Shown piece after piece: positions 25,698-35,732 of a stretch of 64,000 bases of DNA. Both the position numbers and the translations under genes were made by a program. The notes beneath the pieces were generated by a model, which had not been told where the DNA came from, made no database searches, and worked only from the letters and a program-made list of their open reading frames with translations. This DNA is from Cryobacterium soli (GTDB taxonomy: Bacteria > Actinomycetota > Actinomycetes > Actinomycetales > Microbacteriaceae), in NCBI RefSeq assembly GCF_003611035.1, contig NZ_CP030033.1, positions 310,001-374,000 on the forward strand, given 5' to 3'. Numbering within the stretch: the first letter of the stretch is position 1; each line of letters begins with the position of its first letter.

Positions 25698-27434
25698 CTA
25701 CTTGACCTCTTCCGATGCGGCATCGTATGTCGGGGCGTCGGGGGCGTCTTTCGCCGGGCCGATTCCGACGGGCATGCCGGCCTCGGGGTGGTTCAGGTCG
25801 AAGGCGGGACGCTCGGAGCGGATCCGCGGGATCGAGGTGAAGTTGTGGCGCGGAGGCGGGCAGGACGTCGCCCACTCCAGCGAGGCGCCGAAGCCCCATG
25901 GGTCGTTCACGGTGACCTTCGGAGCCGAGCGGGCGGTGATGTACACGTTCAGGAAGAACGGGATCATCGATACAGCCAGGATCATCGAACCCACCGTGGA
26001 CAGCTGGTTCATCCAGGTGAAGCCGTCTTCAGGCAGGTACGAGGCGTACCGACGGGGCATACCCACGACGCCGAGCCAGTGCTGCACGAGGAAGGTGGTG
26101 TGGAAACCGATGAACAGGAGCCAGAAGTGCCACTTGCCCAGGCGCTCGTTCAGCATCTTGCCGGTCCACTTGGGCCACCAGAAGTAGAAACCACTGAACA
26201 TGGCGAACACGACGGTGCCGAACACGACGTAGTGGAAGTGCGCCACGACGAAGTAGGTGTCGGACACGTGGAAGTCCAGGGGCGGCGACGCGAGGATCAC
26301 GCCGGTGAGCCCGCCGAAGGTGAACGTGATGAGGAACCCGATGGCCCAGAGCATGGGCGTCTCGAAGGTGATCGACCCCCGCCACATGGTGCCGATCCAG
26401 TTGAAGATCTTCACACCGGTGGGAACCGCGATGAGCATGGTCATCAGCGAGAAGAACGGCAACAGCACCGATCCGGTCACGTACATGTGGTGCGCCCACA
26501 CCGTGACGGACAGGGCGGCGATCGAGATAGTCGCGTAGATCAGGGTCTTGTATCCGAAGATGGGCTTACGGCTGAAGACCGGGAAGACCTCGCTGACGAT
26601 ACCGAAGAACGGCAGCGCGATGATGTACACCTCGGGGTGACCGAAGAACCAGAATAGGTGCTGCCACAGGATGGCGCCACCGTTGGCCGGGTCGTAGATG
26701 TGCGAGAGGAAGATCCGGTCGCTGGCGGCGGCGAGCATGGCCGCGGCGAGGACCGGGAAGGCCATCAGGATCAGCAGCGACGTGACGAGGGTGTTCCAGG
26801 TGAAGATGGGCATCCGGAACATGGTCATGCCGGGGGCGCGCATGGTGATGATCGTGGTGATGAAGTTCACGCCACCGAGGATGGTGCCGAACCCGGACAG
26901 GCCCAGACCGACCATCCAGAGATTGCCGCCGATACCTGGCGAGAACGTGGTCGAAGCCAGCGGTTGGTACGCGAACCACCCGAAGGACGCCGCACCCTGA
27001 GGGGTGAGGAAGCCGCCGACGGCGATCAGGCTGCCGAAGAAGAACAGCCAGAACGAGAACGCGTTCAGCCGCGGGAACGCGACGTCGGGGGCACCGATCT
27101 GGAGGGGCATGAGGGCGTTGGCGAAGCCGAAGAACAACGGCGTCGCGAACATCAGCAGCATGATCGTGCCGTGCATGGTGAAGAGCTGGTTGTACTGTTC
27201 CTTCGTCTGCACGATCTGCAGGCCGGGCTCGAAGAGCTGGGCGCGCATGACGAGCGCCATCACCCCGCCCAGGCAGAAGTAGATGAACGAGGTGATCAGG
27301 TACATGTACCCGATGACCTTGTGGTCGGTGGAGGTGATCCACCGGACGACGATGTTGCCCTTGCGGTCAACGCCGGTGGGGCGAGGAGCCGGTGAGGCGA
27401 CGGGTGCGCCGGCCGGAGCGGTTGCTGTGCTCAT
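25698..27434 (-). CDS. ctaD: Cytochrome c oxidase subunit I (haem a/a3-CuB)
   Basis: 578 residues. Low-spin haem ligand in [12 protein letters not shown]; CuB ligands and cross-linked Tyr in [12 protein letters not shown]; haem a3/a ligands in [14 protein letters not shown] with its Glu marks a type A1 haem-copper oxidase. Twelve helices are expected for this length. Three bp separate it from ctaC and none from ctaF. Confidence 0.97.
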   Translation of the reverse strand: MSTATAPAGAPVASPAPRPTGVDRKGNIVVRWITSTDHKVIGYMYLITSFIYFCLGGVMALVMRAQLFEPGLQIVQTKEQYNQLFTMHGTIMLLMFATPLFFGFANALMPLQIGAPDVAFPRLNAFSFWLFFFGSLIAVGGFLTPQGAASFGWFAYQPLASTTFSPGIGGNLWMVGLGLSGFGTILGGVNFITTIITMRAPGMTMFRMPIFTWNTLVTSLLILMAFPVLAAAMLAAASDRIFLSHIYDPANGGAILWQHLFWFFGHPEVYIIALPFFGIVSEVFPVFSRKPIFGYKTLIYATISIAALSVTVWAHHMYVTGSVLLPFFSLMTMLIAVPTGVKIFNWIGTMWRGSITFETPMLWAIGFLITFTFGGLTGVILASPPLDFHVSDTYFVVAHFHYVVFGTVVFAMFSGFYFWWPKWTGKMLNERLGKWHFWLLFIGFHTTFLVQHWLGVVGMPRRYASYLPEDGFTWMNQLSTVGSMILAVSMIPFFLNVYITARSAPKVTVNDPWGFGASLEWATSCPPPRHNFTSIPRIRSERPAFDLNHPEAGMPVGIGPAKDAPDAPTYDAASEEVK

Positions 27435-27437
27435 GGT

Positions 27438-28325
27438 CTAGTTGCCTTCCTCAGCCGTCGGGGCGCCGGTGCCCGGGAGATTCGAGTTGCGGTCGTACTC
27501 GTTGGAGACCTGGCCGTCGTTGCCGGCCGCCCGCAGGGAATCGACATACGCTTCATAGTCGGCCTCTGAGACCACATCGACGTTGAAGAGCATCAGGGAG
27601 TGGTACTCACCGCAGAGCTCCGCGCACTTGCCGGCGTAGGTGCCGATGCGTTCGGGGATGACCGACATGTAGTTGGTCTTGCCGGGGATCATGTCCTTCT
27701 TGTAGAGGAAGTCGATGACCCAGAAGGAGTGGATGACGTCGCGGGCCTCGAGGGCGATCTCGATCTTCTTCCCTACCGGGAGAACGAGCGTGGGCAGCTC
27801 GGATTCGACGAGTGCGCCCTTCTCACCCTCGAGGTCGGGCTGCCCCTGGATGCCCTGCGTGAAGACGTCGTCGGTGACGTAGTTGAAGTCCCAGGCCCAC
27901 TGCTTGCCGATGACCTCGATCTTCACGTCGGGCTCGTCGAAACGGGCCTCGATGGCGTTCTGGTCACGGGCGGTGAAGGCGAAGAAGCCCAGCACCAGGA
28001 TGAGCGGCACGATCGTGTAGAAGATCTCGATCGGCATGTTGTAGCGCAGCTGCACCGGCAGACCGGTCTGGCCTTTGCGACGGCGGTACACGACGACGGC
28101 CCAGATGGTCAGGCCCCACGTGATCAGGCCCACGATGAGCAGGACGATCCACGAGGTGGTCCACAGACCGGAGACGCGCTCGGTGTTGTTGGTTACCGGC
28201 GCCTCACCCTCGACGAAGCCGGGCAGGTACCCGTTGAGTTCGGCCTGACTGCATCCGGCGAGAACAAGAGCGAGCGTTGCTGCGACCGGAATGGCGGCCC
28301 ATCGGAGACGGCGGTTTCTGAGCAC
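27438..28325 (-). CDS. ctaC: Cytochrome c oxidase subunit II (CuA), lipoprotein
   Basis: 295 residues from GTG 28325, chosen for the GAAAGG 6 nt upstream. Lipoprotein signal with LAGC (C25), two transmembrane helices (about 57-80 and 98-118), and a cupredoxin domain with the CuA set H199, C234, C238, H242, M245 (CAELCGEYHSLM). Accepts electrons from QcrC. Would be a substrate for the Lnt encoded at 6.8 kb. Confidence 0.96.
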   Translation of the reverse strand: MLRNRRLRWAAIPVAATLALVLAGCSQAELNGYLPGFVEGEAPVTNNTERVSGLWTTSWIVLLIVGLITWGLTIWAVVVYRRRKGQTGLPVQLRYNMPIEIFYTIVPLILVLGFFAFTARDQNAIEARFDEPDVKIEVIGKQWAWDFNYVTDDVFTQGIQGQPDLEGEKGALVESELPTLVLPVGKKIEIALEARDVIHSFWVIDFLYKKDMIPGKTNYMSVIPERIGTYAGKCAELCGEYHSLMLFNVDVVSEADYEAYVDSLRAAGNDGQVSNEYDRNSNLPGTGAPTAEEGN

Positions 28326-28533
28326 CGGTGACCTTTCGGGAGACGTGAGGGCACTACACAGGAAGTGCATTTATCATCTCTAGCCTACTCCGGGTCGATT
28401 GCCCAGGAGTGCAAGCGGGGCCCGTCAGGCGAAGTTTTCATTCCGATTGGGTACCGTGCGCAAGGGTCGAAGGGCCTGTTCCGGTCCCCATTCCGGGGGC
28501 TGATCGGCGGAGCGGAGAGTCCGGCTGATAGGC

Positions 28534-28568
28534 CACAGGGAGACCATCCGATGGATGGTCTCCCTGTG
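28534..28568 (-). terminator. Terminator hairpin after the Fe-S carrier gene
   Basis: Perfect 16-bp inverted repeat, arms 28534-28549 and 28553-28568, 3-base centre. Lies downstream of the minus-strand Fe-S gene and upstream of ctaC. Confidence 0.75.
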
Positions 28569-28593
28569 TTCGCCCTGCATTGCGGGGCGACTG

Positions 28594-28950
28594 CTAGTGG
28601 AATGAATCCCCGCAGGCGCAGCTGCCGCCGGCGTTCGGGTTGTCGATGGTGAAGCCCTGCTTCTGGATGGTGTCCTCGAAGTCGATCGAGGCGCCTTCCA
28701 AGTAGGGAACGCTCATCTTGTCCACGACGACCTCGACACCGTCGTAGTCCCTGACCGCGTCACCCTCGAGAGTGCGCTCGTCGAAGTAGAGCTGGTAGAT
28801 CAGGCCGGAGCATCCACCGGGCTGCACGGCGACCCGCAGGCGCAGGTCCTCGCGGCCCTCCTGAGTGAGCAGGCTGCGTACCTTCTGGGCGGCGACATCC
28901 GTGAGGCCGACCCCGTGGGCTTCGGTGCGGGTTTCGATCGTGTCGGTCAT
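28594..28950 (-). CDS. erpA: A-type iron-sulfur cluster insertion protein (ErpA/HesB family)
   Basis: 118 residues. The three conserved Cys are C47 (PGGCSG), C111 and C113 (CAC near the C-terminus). Carries Fe-S clusters to apo-proteins such as LipA or the Rieske protein. ATG 28950 has GAGGAG 5 nt upstream, which rules out the longer frame starting at 29076. Confidence 0.92.
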   Translation of the reverse strand: MTDTIETRTEAHGVGLTDVAAQKVRSLLTQEGREDLRLRVAVQPGGCSGLIYQLYFDERTLEGDAVRDYDGVEVVVDKMSVPYLEGASIDFEDTIQKQGFTIDNPNAGGSCACGDSFH

Positions 28951-29077
28951 GGTTCTCCTCGGTATTATCCGGTTTTCGCGTCCGGCGGCTTCCCTCGGCG
29001 ACGGGGAATGCGCTCGGCGAATGGTCTTCATACTACCTGCCGTTGCCCGGAATCGGCTGGACGGGCAGCGGCGCAAT

Positions 29078-30520
29078 TCAGGCGGTGGCGCCGGTGCGGC
29101 CGTTGAGTCGGCCGAGCAGGAAGGCTTCGCTCAGGATCGCCCGTTTGAACACCCCCAGGTGCAGAGACTCGTTGGGGCTGTGCGCCCGGGAGTCGGGGTC
29201 TTCAACGCCGGTGACGAGGATCTGCGCCTCGGGGAATTCCCTGACCAGGTCCGCGATGAACGGAATGGAACCACCGACACCGATATCGACAGGCTCCACT
29301 CCCCAGGCGGCGGTCATGGCCAGGCGGGTCTCGGCCACGGCCCATCCATCGGTGTCCACCAGGAACGGCTCTCCGGTGTCGAGGTCGTCGATGGCGATGT
29401 GGGCGCCGAAGGGGGCGTGCTCACGCAGGTGCGCCTCGATCAGTCCGGCGGCGTGGGCGGCGGACTGCCCGGGAGCGATGCGCACGCTGATCTGCACGCT
29501 GACTGACGGGGTCAGGGTGTTGGAGGCGTTGGCGACCGTGGGTGCGTCGATGCCGGTGACTGTGAGGGCCGGTTGGGACCAGATGCGGCTGAGAATCGAG
29601 CCGTGCCCGATGGGTGACACCCCGGGCAGCAGGCCGGTTTCGCCCCGCAGGGCCTCCTCGGCGTAGGGCGGGGTGGGCGCGTCGTGGCTGGTGAGCCCGG
29701 CGACGGCGACGGAACCGTCCGGCGCGTACAGTGTGCCGAGCAGCCGGATGGTGGCCATCATGGCGTCGGGCACGGCACCGCCGAACATCCCGGAGTGTGA
29801 GGCGTGCGCCAGGGTGCTCACGGTGAGTCGGAACGTCACGTTGCCGCGGAGCCCGATGGTGATGGCGGGCGTGTTGATATCCCAGTTGTTGGAATCGGCC
29901 ACGACGATGGCGTCGGCGCGCAGGGCGTCCTTGTTCTCGCTGAGGAAGGTGGCGAAGGAACGACTGCCGAACTCCTCCTCTCCCTCGATGAAGAGGGCCA
30001 GTCCCAGGTCTATGTCACCGCCGGTCACGGCGACGAGGCCGCGGAGGGCGGCGACGTGGGCCATCACGCCGGCCTTGTCATCCGCGGCACCGCGCCCGTA
30101 CAGTCGGTCACCGCGAACTGTCGGCTCGAACGGCGGCGAGTCCCAATGCTCGTCCTGCCCGGGAGGCTGCACGTCGTGGTGAGCGTAGAGCAGCACCGTC
30201 GGCCGCCCGTTCCTGGCCGCCCGGGTGGCGAGGATGGCCGGCTGGCCCAGTTCGTCTGACCCGGGAATCCCCGCCTGCGTCACGGTCACGGAGTCGAAGA
30301 TCCCGATCTCGCGCACCAGTGCGGCGACGGCCTCGGCGCTCGTGCGCACGTGTTCACGGTCGAAGGCGGCCCACGACACCGACGGGATGCGCACCAGCGC
30401 ACACAGGTCGGCGAGGGTGCGCGGGAGTTCCTGCTCGACCGCGTTCCGCAACCCGGAATCGAGCGGCCCTGCGGCCTCCGGCTGAGTGATTCCTGCTGCT
30501 GTCTCCACGGTATCCGTCAT
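29078..30520 (-). CDS. M20-family metallopeptidase (dipeptidase)
   Basis: 480 residues. Metal ligands recognisable in YAHHDVQPPG, GRGAADDKAG, FIEGEEEFGS, VVADSNNW and the C-terminal SPNESLHLG; a dimerisation domain is inserted at about 195-360. Likely cytoplasmic dipeptidase of the carnosinase-like group; substrate unknown. ATG 30520 is 7 nt after TAAGAT (30533-30528), so leaderless; the frame upstream to 30571 would cross its own promoter. Confidence 0.9.
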   Translation of the reverse strand: MTDTVETAAGITQPEAAGPLDSGLRNAVEQELPRTLADLCALVRIPSVSWAAFDREHVRTSAEAVAALVREIGIFDSVTVTQAGIPGSDELGQPAILATRAARNGRPTVLLYAHHDVQPPGQDEHWDSPPFEPTVRGDRLYGRGAADDKAGVMAHVAALRGLVAVTGGDIDLGLALFIEGEEEFGSRSFATFLSENKDALRADAIVVADSNNWDINTPAITIGLRGNVTFRLTVSTLAHASHSGMFGGAVPDAMMATIRLLGTLYAPDGSVAVAGLTSHDAPTPPYAEEALRGETGLLPGVSPIGHGSILSRIWSQPALTVTGIDAPTVANASNTLTPSVSVQISVRIAPGQSAAHAAGLIEAHLREHAPFGAHIAIDDLDTGEPFLVDTDGWAVAETRLAMTAAWGVEPVDIGVGGSIPFIADLVREFPEAQILVTGVEDPDSRAHSPNESLHLGVFKRAILSEAFLLGRLNGRTGATA

Positions 30521-30559
30521 GCGAGTAATCTTAAGGCAACCTGACTGCAAGGAATTGAT

Positions 30560-31156
30560 GTGGCTAAGCAACCTGTAAACCCCGACGCAGAACCGTCGAT
30601 CGAGACCGTCGACCAGACGAAGGCTCGCCTCGCTGGCACGCCGACGGGCAAGGGCCAGCCGACCCCGAGTCGCCGGGTCCAGGAGGCTGCCAACAAGCGG
30701 CCGCTGGTTCCGGACGACCGTAAGCTCGCCGCGAAGCAGGCCAGGGCCAAGTCCTCCGAGGCCCGCGAACGGGCCCGGCTCGGCATGGCGGCCGGCGAGG
30801 ACAAGTATCTCCCGCTGCGGGAACGAGGCCCGCAGAAGCGGTTCGCCCGCGACTACATCGACGCCAGGTTCAACGTGGGCGAGTTCATGATCCCGGTCAT
30901 GTTCCTGGTCATCCTGCTCACGTTCTTCCCCGACCCCTCTGTGCAGACCTACGGCATCCTCGCCCTGTGGGCGTTCTTCCTCGTCGCGATCGTGGACTGC
31001 ATCGTGCTGGGCTTCATTCTGACCAAGAAGATCGAGGCCAAGTTCGGCGCCGACCGGGCCGAGCGGGTGCGCTGGTACGCGGCGATGCGCGCCCTGCAGC
31101 TGCGGGTCATGCGTCTGCCCAAGCCCCAGGTCAAGCGCGGTCAGTACCCCGCCTGA
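30560..31156 (+). CDS. DUF3043 membrane protein
   Basis: 198 residues. Basic, Lys/Arg/Ala-rich N-terminal half, then FARDYIDARFNVGEFMIPVMF leading into two transmembrane helices (about 108-128 and 136-156) and a basic C-terminus. This is the actinobacterial DUF3043 pattern; function unknown. GTG start with AAGGA 6 nt upstream. Divergent from the peptidase gene, 39 bp apart. Confidence 0.85.
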   Translation: MAKQPVNPDAEPSIETVDQTKARLAGTPTGKGQPTPSRRVQEAANKRPLVPDDRKLAAKQARAKSSEARERARLGMAAGEDKYLPLRERGPQKRFARDYIDARFNVGEFMIPVMFLVILLTFFPDPSVQTYGILALWAFFLVAIVDCIVLGFILTKKIEAKFGADRAERVRWYAAMRALQLRVMRLPKPQVKRGQYPA

Positions 31157-31185
31157 TCCTCACGAGCCGTGCTCGTACGGCGTTT

Positions 31186-31214
31186 CCCCTCCACGCGTGG
31201 CGTGCGAGGGGTTT
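31186..31214. terminator. Terminator hairpin between DUF3043 and phosphodiesterase genes
   Basis: Stem of 11 bp with one bulged C (CCCCTC-CACGC / GCGTG-c-GAGGGG), 3-base loop, then TTTCGTCGTTT. Between convergent genes. Confidence 0.75.
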
Positions 31215-31230
31215 CGTCGTTTAACGCCGG

Positions 31231-32367
31231 TCAGCGCCGGTAGGCGCCCAGACGGATCACCGGAACGCGCAGCTCCTCATCGGTGAGCGAACCGTGCTGA
31301 CCGATCATGTTCCGGGCGGACTGGTTCGGTTCCCGGGAGTCGTAGTAGGCGATGAGCTTGCGGGCGGCCACGATGACATCCCCGATCCGGCTGGTGGCGT
31401 CGGGCCGCACCATTCCGAAGAGGCCGGCGTCCATGGCTTCCGCCCGGGTGAAGACCCAGGCCCGCTCCCCCTCGACCGACCGCCAGGCCCCGGCAAGGGC
31501 GTCCGCGTTCACGCCAGGTTCCGTGTAGAGGTGCAGGCATCGTGGGTCTCCGCCGATGTGGCGGACGCCGGCGACGAGTTCGGGCACCGTGTCGAAGAGC
31601 ACCTGCTTGGCCGCGGGGACGTCCACGACACCGTGGTCGGCCGTCAGGATGAGTCCTTCGTCGGCGCGCAGGCCGGCCGCCGCCCGGGCCATCTCGGCGT
31701 CGAGGCTCTCCAGCTGGGTCAGCCACCGGCCGGACTCCCAGCCGTGCGCGTGGGCCGCGATGTCGAGCTCCGGAACGTACAGGTAGATGAGCGCACGGGG
31801 TTCGGCGTCGAGGATCTCGCGTGCGGCTTCGAACCGGGCCGCAATGGACTCGGCCGGGACATACCGTGCTCCGCGGAGCACCGCTTGGCTGAAGCCGGAG
31901 TCGGCGAAGCGTTTCGGTCCGACCGCGAAACCCGGGATGCCGGCCGCGGCGGCCGCGTCGAACACCGTGGGCTGCGGCTGCCAGCTGAGCGGCGCCATCC
32001 GCTCGTCCCAGCCGGTGAGCTGGTTGACGACCCGGTCGTTCGCGGCGTCCAGGACCCGGTAGCCCACCAGCCCGTGCGCGCCGGGGGCCAGCCCTGTCGT
32101 CAACGAGGCGATCCCCGCCGCCGTGGTGGCCGGGAACACGCCGTCCACGGCGTCGGCCTTGGCCAGATGCGCGGTGAGGAAGCGGGCATGCCCCGCCCGG
32201 GCCCGGAGGTTGGCGACCCCGAGTCCGTCGGCCAGGACCACGACAGCCCGGGCCGCCGGCGGCAGGCCCAGCGGGTTCGGGGCGTTCTGCAGCGATGCCA
32301 GCGAACTTGTCAGGACATCGGCAAGGCGAACGGCGCTGAAAGGCCGGACCGGTAGCATAGGGGACAT
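31231..32367 (-). CDS. Alkaline-phosphatase-superfamily nucleotide pyrophosphatase/phosphodiesterase
   Basis: 378 residues. NPP-type metal sites: VVLADGLG (Asp), PATTAAGIASLTTG (nucleophile Thr), TADHGVVD (Asp-His) and GQHGSLTDEE (His). Hydrolyses phosphodiester or pyrophosphate bonds; substrate unknown. No signal peptide visible. Divergent from parC, 110 bp apart. A second ATG three codons in is an alternative start. Confidence 0.85.
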   Translation of the reverse strand: MSPMLPVRPFSAVRLADVLTSSLASLQNAPNPLGLPPAARAVVVLADGLGVANLRARAGHARFLTAHLAKADAVDGVFPATTAAGIASLTTGLAPGAHGLVGYRVLDAANDRVVNQLTGWDERMAPLSWQPQPTVFDAAAAAGIPGFAVGPKRFADSGFSQAVLRGARYVPAESIAARFEAAREILDAEPRALIYLYVPELDIAAHAHGWESGRWLTQLESLDAEMARAAAGLRADEGLILTADHGVVDVPAAKQVLFDTVPELVAGVRHIGGDPRCLHLYTEPGVNADALAGAWRSVEGERAWVFTRAEAMDAGLFGMVRPDATSRIGDVIVAARKLIAYYDSREPNQSARNMIGQHGSLTDEELRVPVIRLGAYRR

Positions 32368-32477
32368 CTGGCCCAGTCTGACATAGACGAGGCCGCACGT
32401 ATTCTTCGCGCACGTCCGTGCGCATCAGCCTGGCGCAGCCGGTCCTGCCGGTGTGCCCCACCCAGCAGAATCTACGA

Positions 32478-34949
32478 ATGAGCCGCTCAGACAACACCGT
32501 GCCCACCGCGTCCACCGAGCGCATCGAAGACGTCGACGTGTCGACGGAGATGCAGGGCTCCTTCCTGGAGTACGCCTACTCGGTGATCTACTCGCGGGCC
32601 CTCCCCGACGCGAGGGACGGCCTGAAACCGGTGCAGCGCCGCATCCTGTACCAGATGAGCGAGATGGGCCTGCGGCCCGACCGCGGCCACGTCAAGTCGG
32701 CCCGCGTCGTCGGTGAGGTGATGGGCAAGCTGCACCCGCACGGCGACACCGCCATCTACGACGCCATGGTGCGCATGGCGCAGGCGTTCACTCTGCGGGT
32801 TCCGCTCATCGATGGCCACGGCAACTTCGGCTCCCTCGACGACGGCCCGGCCGCACCCCGGTACACGGAAGCGCGTCTGGCCGCTCCGGCGCTGTCGATG
32901 ACGGAGCACCTCGACGAGGACGTCGTGGATTTCGTGCCCAACTACGACAACCAGCTCACCCAGCCCGACGTGCTGCCGGCCGCGTATCCCAACCTTCTTG
33001 TGAACGGTGCCAGTGGCATCGCCGTGGGTATGGCGACGAATATGGCGCCGCACAACCTGGTCGAGGTCATCGGCGCCGCCCGGCACCTGCTCGCCCACCC
33101 GCGCGCCACCCTCGACGAGCTGATGGAGTTCGTGCCGGGCCCCGACCTGCCCACCGGAGGCACCATCGTGGGTCTGGCGGGGATCAAGGACGCGTATCTC
33201 ACGGGACGCGGGAGCTTCAAGACCCGCGCCAAGGTGTCCGTCGAGGCGATCACGGCCCGCAAGGCCGGGCTGGTCGTCACCGAGCTTCCCTACCTCGTCG
33301 GCCCTGAACGGGTGATCGAGAAGATCAAGGACGGCGTCACCTCCAAGAAGCTCAGCGGGATCTCCGACGTCACCGACCTCACGGACCGCACCAAGGGCCT
33401 GCGCCTGGTGATCGGCATCAAGACCGGCTTCAGCCCCGAGGCGGTGCTGGAGCAGCTCTACCGGTACACCCCGCTCGAGGACTCCTTCAATATCAACGCC
33501 GTCGCCCTGGTCAACGGCGGGCCGCAGACCCTCGGCCTGGTGGAGCTGCTGCAGGTCTACGTGGACCACCGCATCGAGGTCGTCACCCGGCGCTCCGCCT
33601 ACCGGCTCGCGCGCCGGCGCGAGCGCCTGCACCTGGTGGAGGGACTGCTCATCGCGATCCTGGACATCGACGAGGTCATCCAGGTCATCCGCGCCAGCGA
33701 CGACACCGACCAGGCCCGCACCCGGCTCATCGACGTGTTCGACCTCAGCCAGGTCCAGGCCGAGTACATCCTCGAACTGCGACTGCGCCGCCTGACCCGG
33801 TTCTCCCGCATCGAGCTCGAGTCCGAGCGCGACCAGCTGCTCGCCGAGATCCGCGAGCTGGAGACCCTGCTCGGCAGCAAGCAGGCCATCCGTACCCTGG
33901 TGTCCACCGAGCTCGCCGCCGTGTCGGACCGGTTCGGCACGCCGCGCCGCACCCTGCTCACCGAGGCGCGACCGAGCATCGCCGGCGCCTCCGCCAAGCG
34001 CGCGGCCGTGCTGGAGGTGACCGACACCCCCACCCGGGTGTACCTGAGCACCACGGGCCGCATCGCGAGGGTCGACCTGCCACCGTCGGACGACGACCAG
34101 GCCGAACGCATCACCCCTGCGCACCGCCGCAGCAAGCACGACGCCGTGCTGTCGGCGCTGGACACCACCAGCCGCACCGAGATCGGCGCCGTGACCAACC
34201 GCGGCCGGCTCATCAGGTTCTCCCCCGTCGACCTCCCCGTGGTGCCGCCTACCTCGATCCAGTTGGCCGCCGGCGTGCGCGTGCGGGACTACCTGTCGCT
34301 GGCCGGCGGCGGCGAGCATGTGCTCGCCCTCGTGGCGCTGACGGGCGACCGGTGCATCGCCATCGGCACCCGGTTGGGCGTGGTCAAACGGCTCACCGCG
34401 AACGACTGGGCGAACAAGCCCGATTTTGAGATCATCGCGCTTAAGCCCGGCGACGAGGTTGTCGGAGCCGTGCAGGGCTCGGAGGAGGACGAACTCGTGT
34501 TCGTCGCCTCCGACGCCCAGCTGCTGCGTTTCCCGGCCGCGACCGTGCGGCCGCAAGGCCGGACGGCCGGCGGAATGGCGGGCATCAAACTCGCCACGGG
34601 AGTCAGCGTCGTGTTCTTCACCAGCCTGCCGGCCGACTCCGCCGACACCGCTGTTGTCGCCACCATCGCCTCGAGCAGCCTGACCCTGCCCGGCACCGAT
34701 CCGGGCAGCGCGAAGGTTTCGGCGTTCTCCGAGTACCCGGCCAAGGGGCGCGCCACAGGCGGTGTGCGCTCACACCGGTTCCTCAAGGGCGAAGACCTCA
34801 TCGCCCTCGCCTGGGTGGGCGCGGCTCCGGCTCGCGCCCTGGGCATGGAAGGGTCGCCGCGTACCCTGCCCGAGACCGGCGCGCGGCGGGATGCGTCCGG
34901 CGTCATGCTGGACGCCGTGGTCGGCTCGATCGGCGCCGGGATCGGCTGA
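32478..34949 (+). CDS. parC: DNA topoisomerase IV subunit A (GyrA/ParC type)
   Basis: 823 residues from ATG 32478, which follows CAGAAT after 6 nt. Catalytic Tyr129 in [14 protein letters not shown] and the IDGHGNFGS region are intact; the C-terminal half has beta-pinwheel repeats. Decatenates chromosomes with ParE, whose gene lies 0.8 kb downstream on the other strand. I call it ParC rather than GyrA from its separation from recF/gyrB-type neighbours and pairing with the parE-like gene; a gyrA assignment is the alternative. Confidence 0.88.
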   Translation: MSRSDNTVPTASTERIEDVDVSTEMQGSFLEYAYSVIYSRALPDARDGLKPVQRRILYQMSEMGLRPDRGHVKSARVVGEVMGKLHPHGDTAIYDAMVRMAQAFTLRVPLIDGHGNFGSLDDGPAAPRYTEARLAAPALSMTEHLDEDVVDFVPNYDNQLTQPDVLPAAYPNLLVNGASGIAVGMATNMAPHNLVEVIGAARHLLAHPRATLDELMEFVPGPDLPTGGTIVGLAGIKDAYLTGRGSFKTRAKVSVEAITARKAGLVVTELPYLVGPERVIEKIKDGVTSKKLSGISDVTDLTDRTKGLRLVIGIKTGFSPEAVLEQLYRYTPLEDSFNINAVALVNGGPQTLGLVELLQVYVDHRIEVVTRRSAYRLARRRERLHLVEGLLIAILDIDEVIQVIRASDDTDQARTRLIDVFDLSQVQAEYILELRLRRLTRFSRIELESERDQLLAEIRELETLLGSKQAIRTLVSTELAAVSDRFGTPRRTLLTEARPSIAGASAKRAAVLEVTDTPTRVYLSTTGRIARVDLPPSDDDQAERITPAHRRSKHDAVLSALDTTSRTEIGAVTNRGRLIRFSPVDLPVVPPTSIQLAAGVRVRDYLSLAGGGEHVLALVALTGDRCIAIGTRLGVVKRLTANDWANKPDFEIIALKPGDEVVGAVQGSEEDELVFVASDAQLLRFPAATVRPQGRTAGGMAGIKLATGVSVVFFTSLPADSADTAVVATIASSSLTLPGTDPGSAKVSAFSEYPAKGRATGGVRSHRFLKGEDLIALAWVGAAPARALGMEGSPRTLPETGARRDASGVMLDAVVGSIGAGIG

Positions 34950-35007
34950 CCGGCGTCTCGGTCGGCCTGCCGAGGTGCAGCCGGAGCCTCCCGCAGTAGG
35001 GTGGGGC

Positions 35008-35708
35008 ATGGCTGATCTGAGCGGTTCCACGATCCTGGTTGTCGGTGCGACGGGCGGGTTGGGCCGTGAGCTCGCCCGGCAACTCGCCGAGGCCGGGGCC
35101 ACCCTGGTGCTCAGCGCCCGCGATCCGGCCGCGATCGCCGCGCTGGGGATTCCGGGTGCCGTCGTCGCGGCCGACCTGACCGACCCGGCCGCGATCCGGC
35201 GCCTGGTGCAGGTGGCCGTGACCGTCACCGGCCGCCTCGACGGCATCGTCGTCGCCGCCGGCGTCGTGGCGTTCGGTCCGGCCGCCGACCTCTCCCCCGC
35301 CACCATCGAGCGGCTCTTCGCCGTGAACACCATCGCCCCGATGCTGCTGCTCCAGGCCGCCCATCAGACCCTCGCGGCGTCGGCGGCGGCCGGTAGCTCC
35401 CCCTTCTTCGTCACGCTCAGCGGGGTGGTGAGCGAGAGCCCCACGGCGAACCTCGCGGCCTACTCGGCGTCGAAGGCGGCACTGGCCGCGTTCGGCACCG
35501 CCACCGGGAGGGAGCTGCGGCGCTCGGGCATCCGGATCCTCGACGCCCGGCCCGGGCACACCGACACCGCCCTGTCCACGCATCCGATCAGCGGCACGGC
35601 CCCGCCCTCCCCCGCGGGCTGGATCCCGTCGCCGTCTGCGCGCGCATCGTGCGCGCCATCGCCGACGGCGAACGTGACCTGCCGAGCACGGCGTTCACCG
35701 TCACCTAA
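35008..35708 (+). pseudogene. Short-chain dehydrogenase/reductase with a C-terminal frameshift
   Basis: Reads as an SDR from ATG 35008: VVGATGGLGREL, AAGV, SGVVSE and the active-site Y-SASK. Around 35600-35618 (a C/G-rich run) the frame shifts. The neighbouring frame then continues GLDPVAVCARIVRAIADGE and ends at TAA 35706-35708, a normal SDR end. The change equals a one-base deletion. Without correction the frame runs on to 35961, antisense to parE. TAGGGT ends 5 nt before the ATG. Either a recent mutation or a sequence error. Confidence 0.75.
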
Positions 35709-35732
35709 CCCGCAGCAGCTGGGCGGACAGGG

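Noticed and set aside
32487..34556. 689-codon open frame opposite parC
   Set aside because: Antisense shadow of a conserved gene; composition and lack of any recognisable domain.
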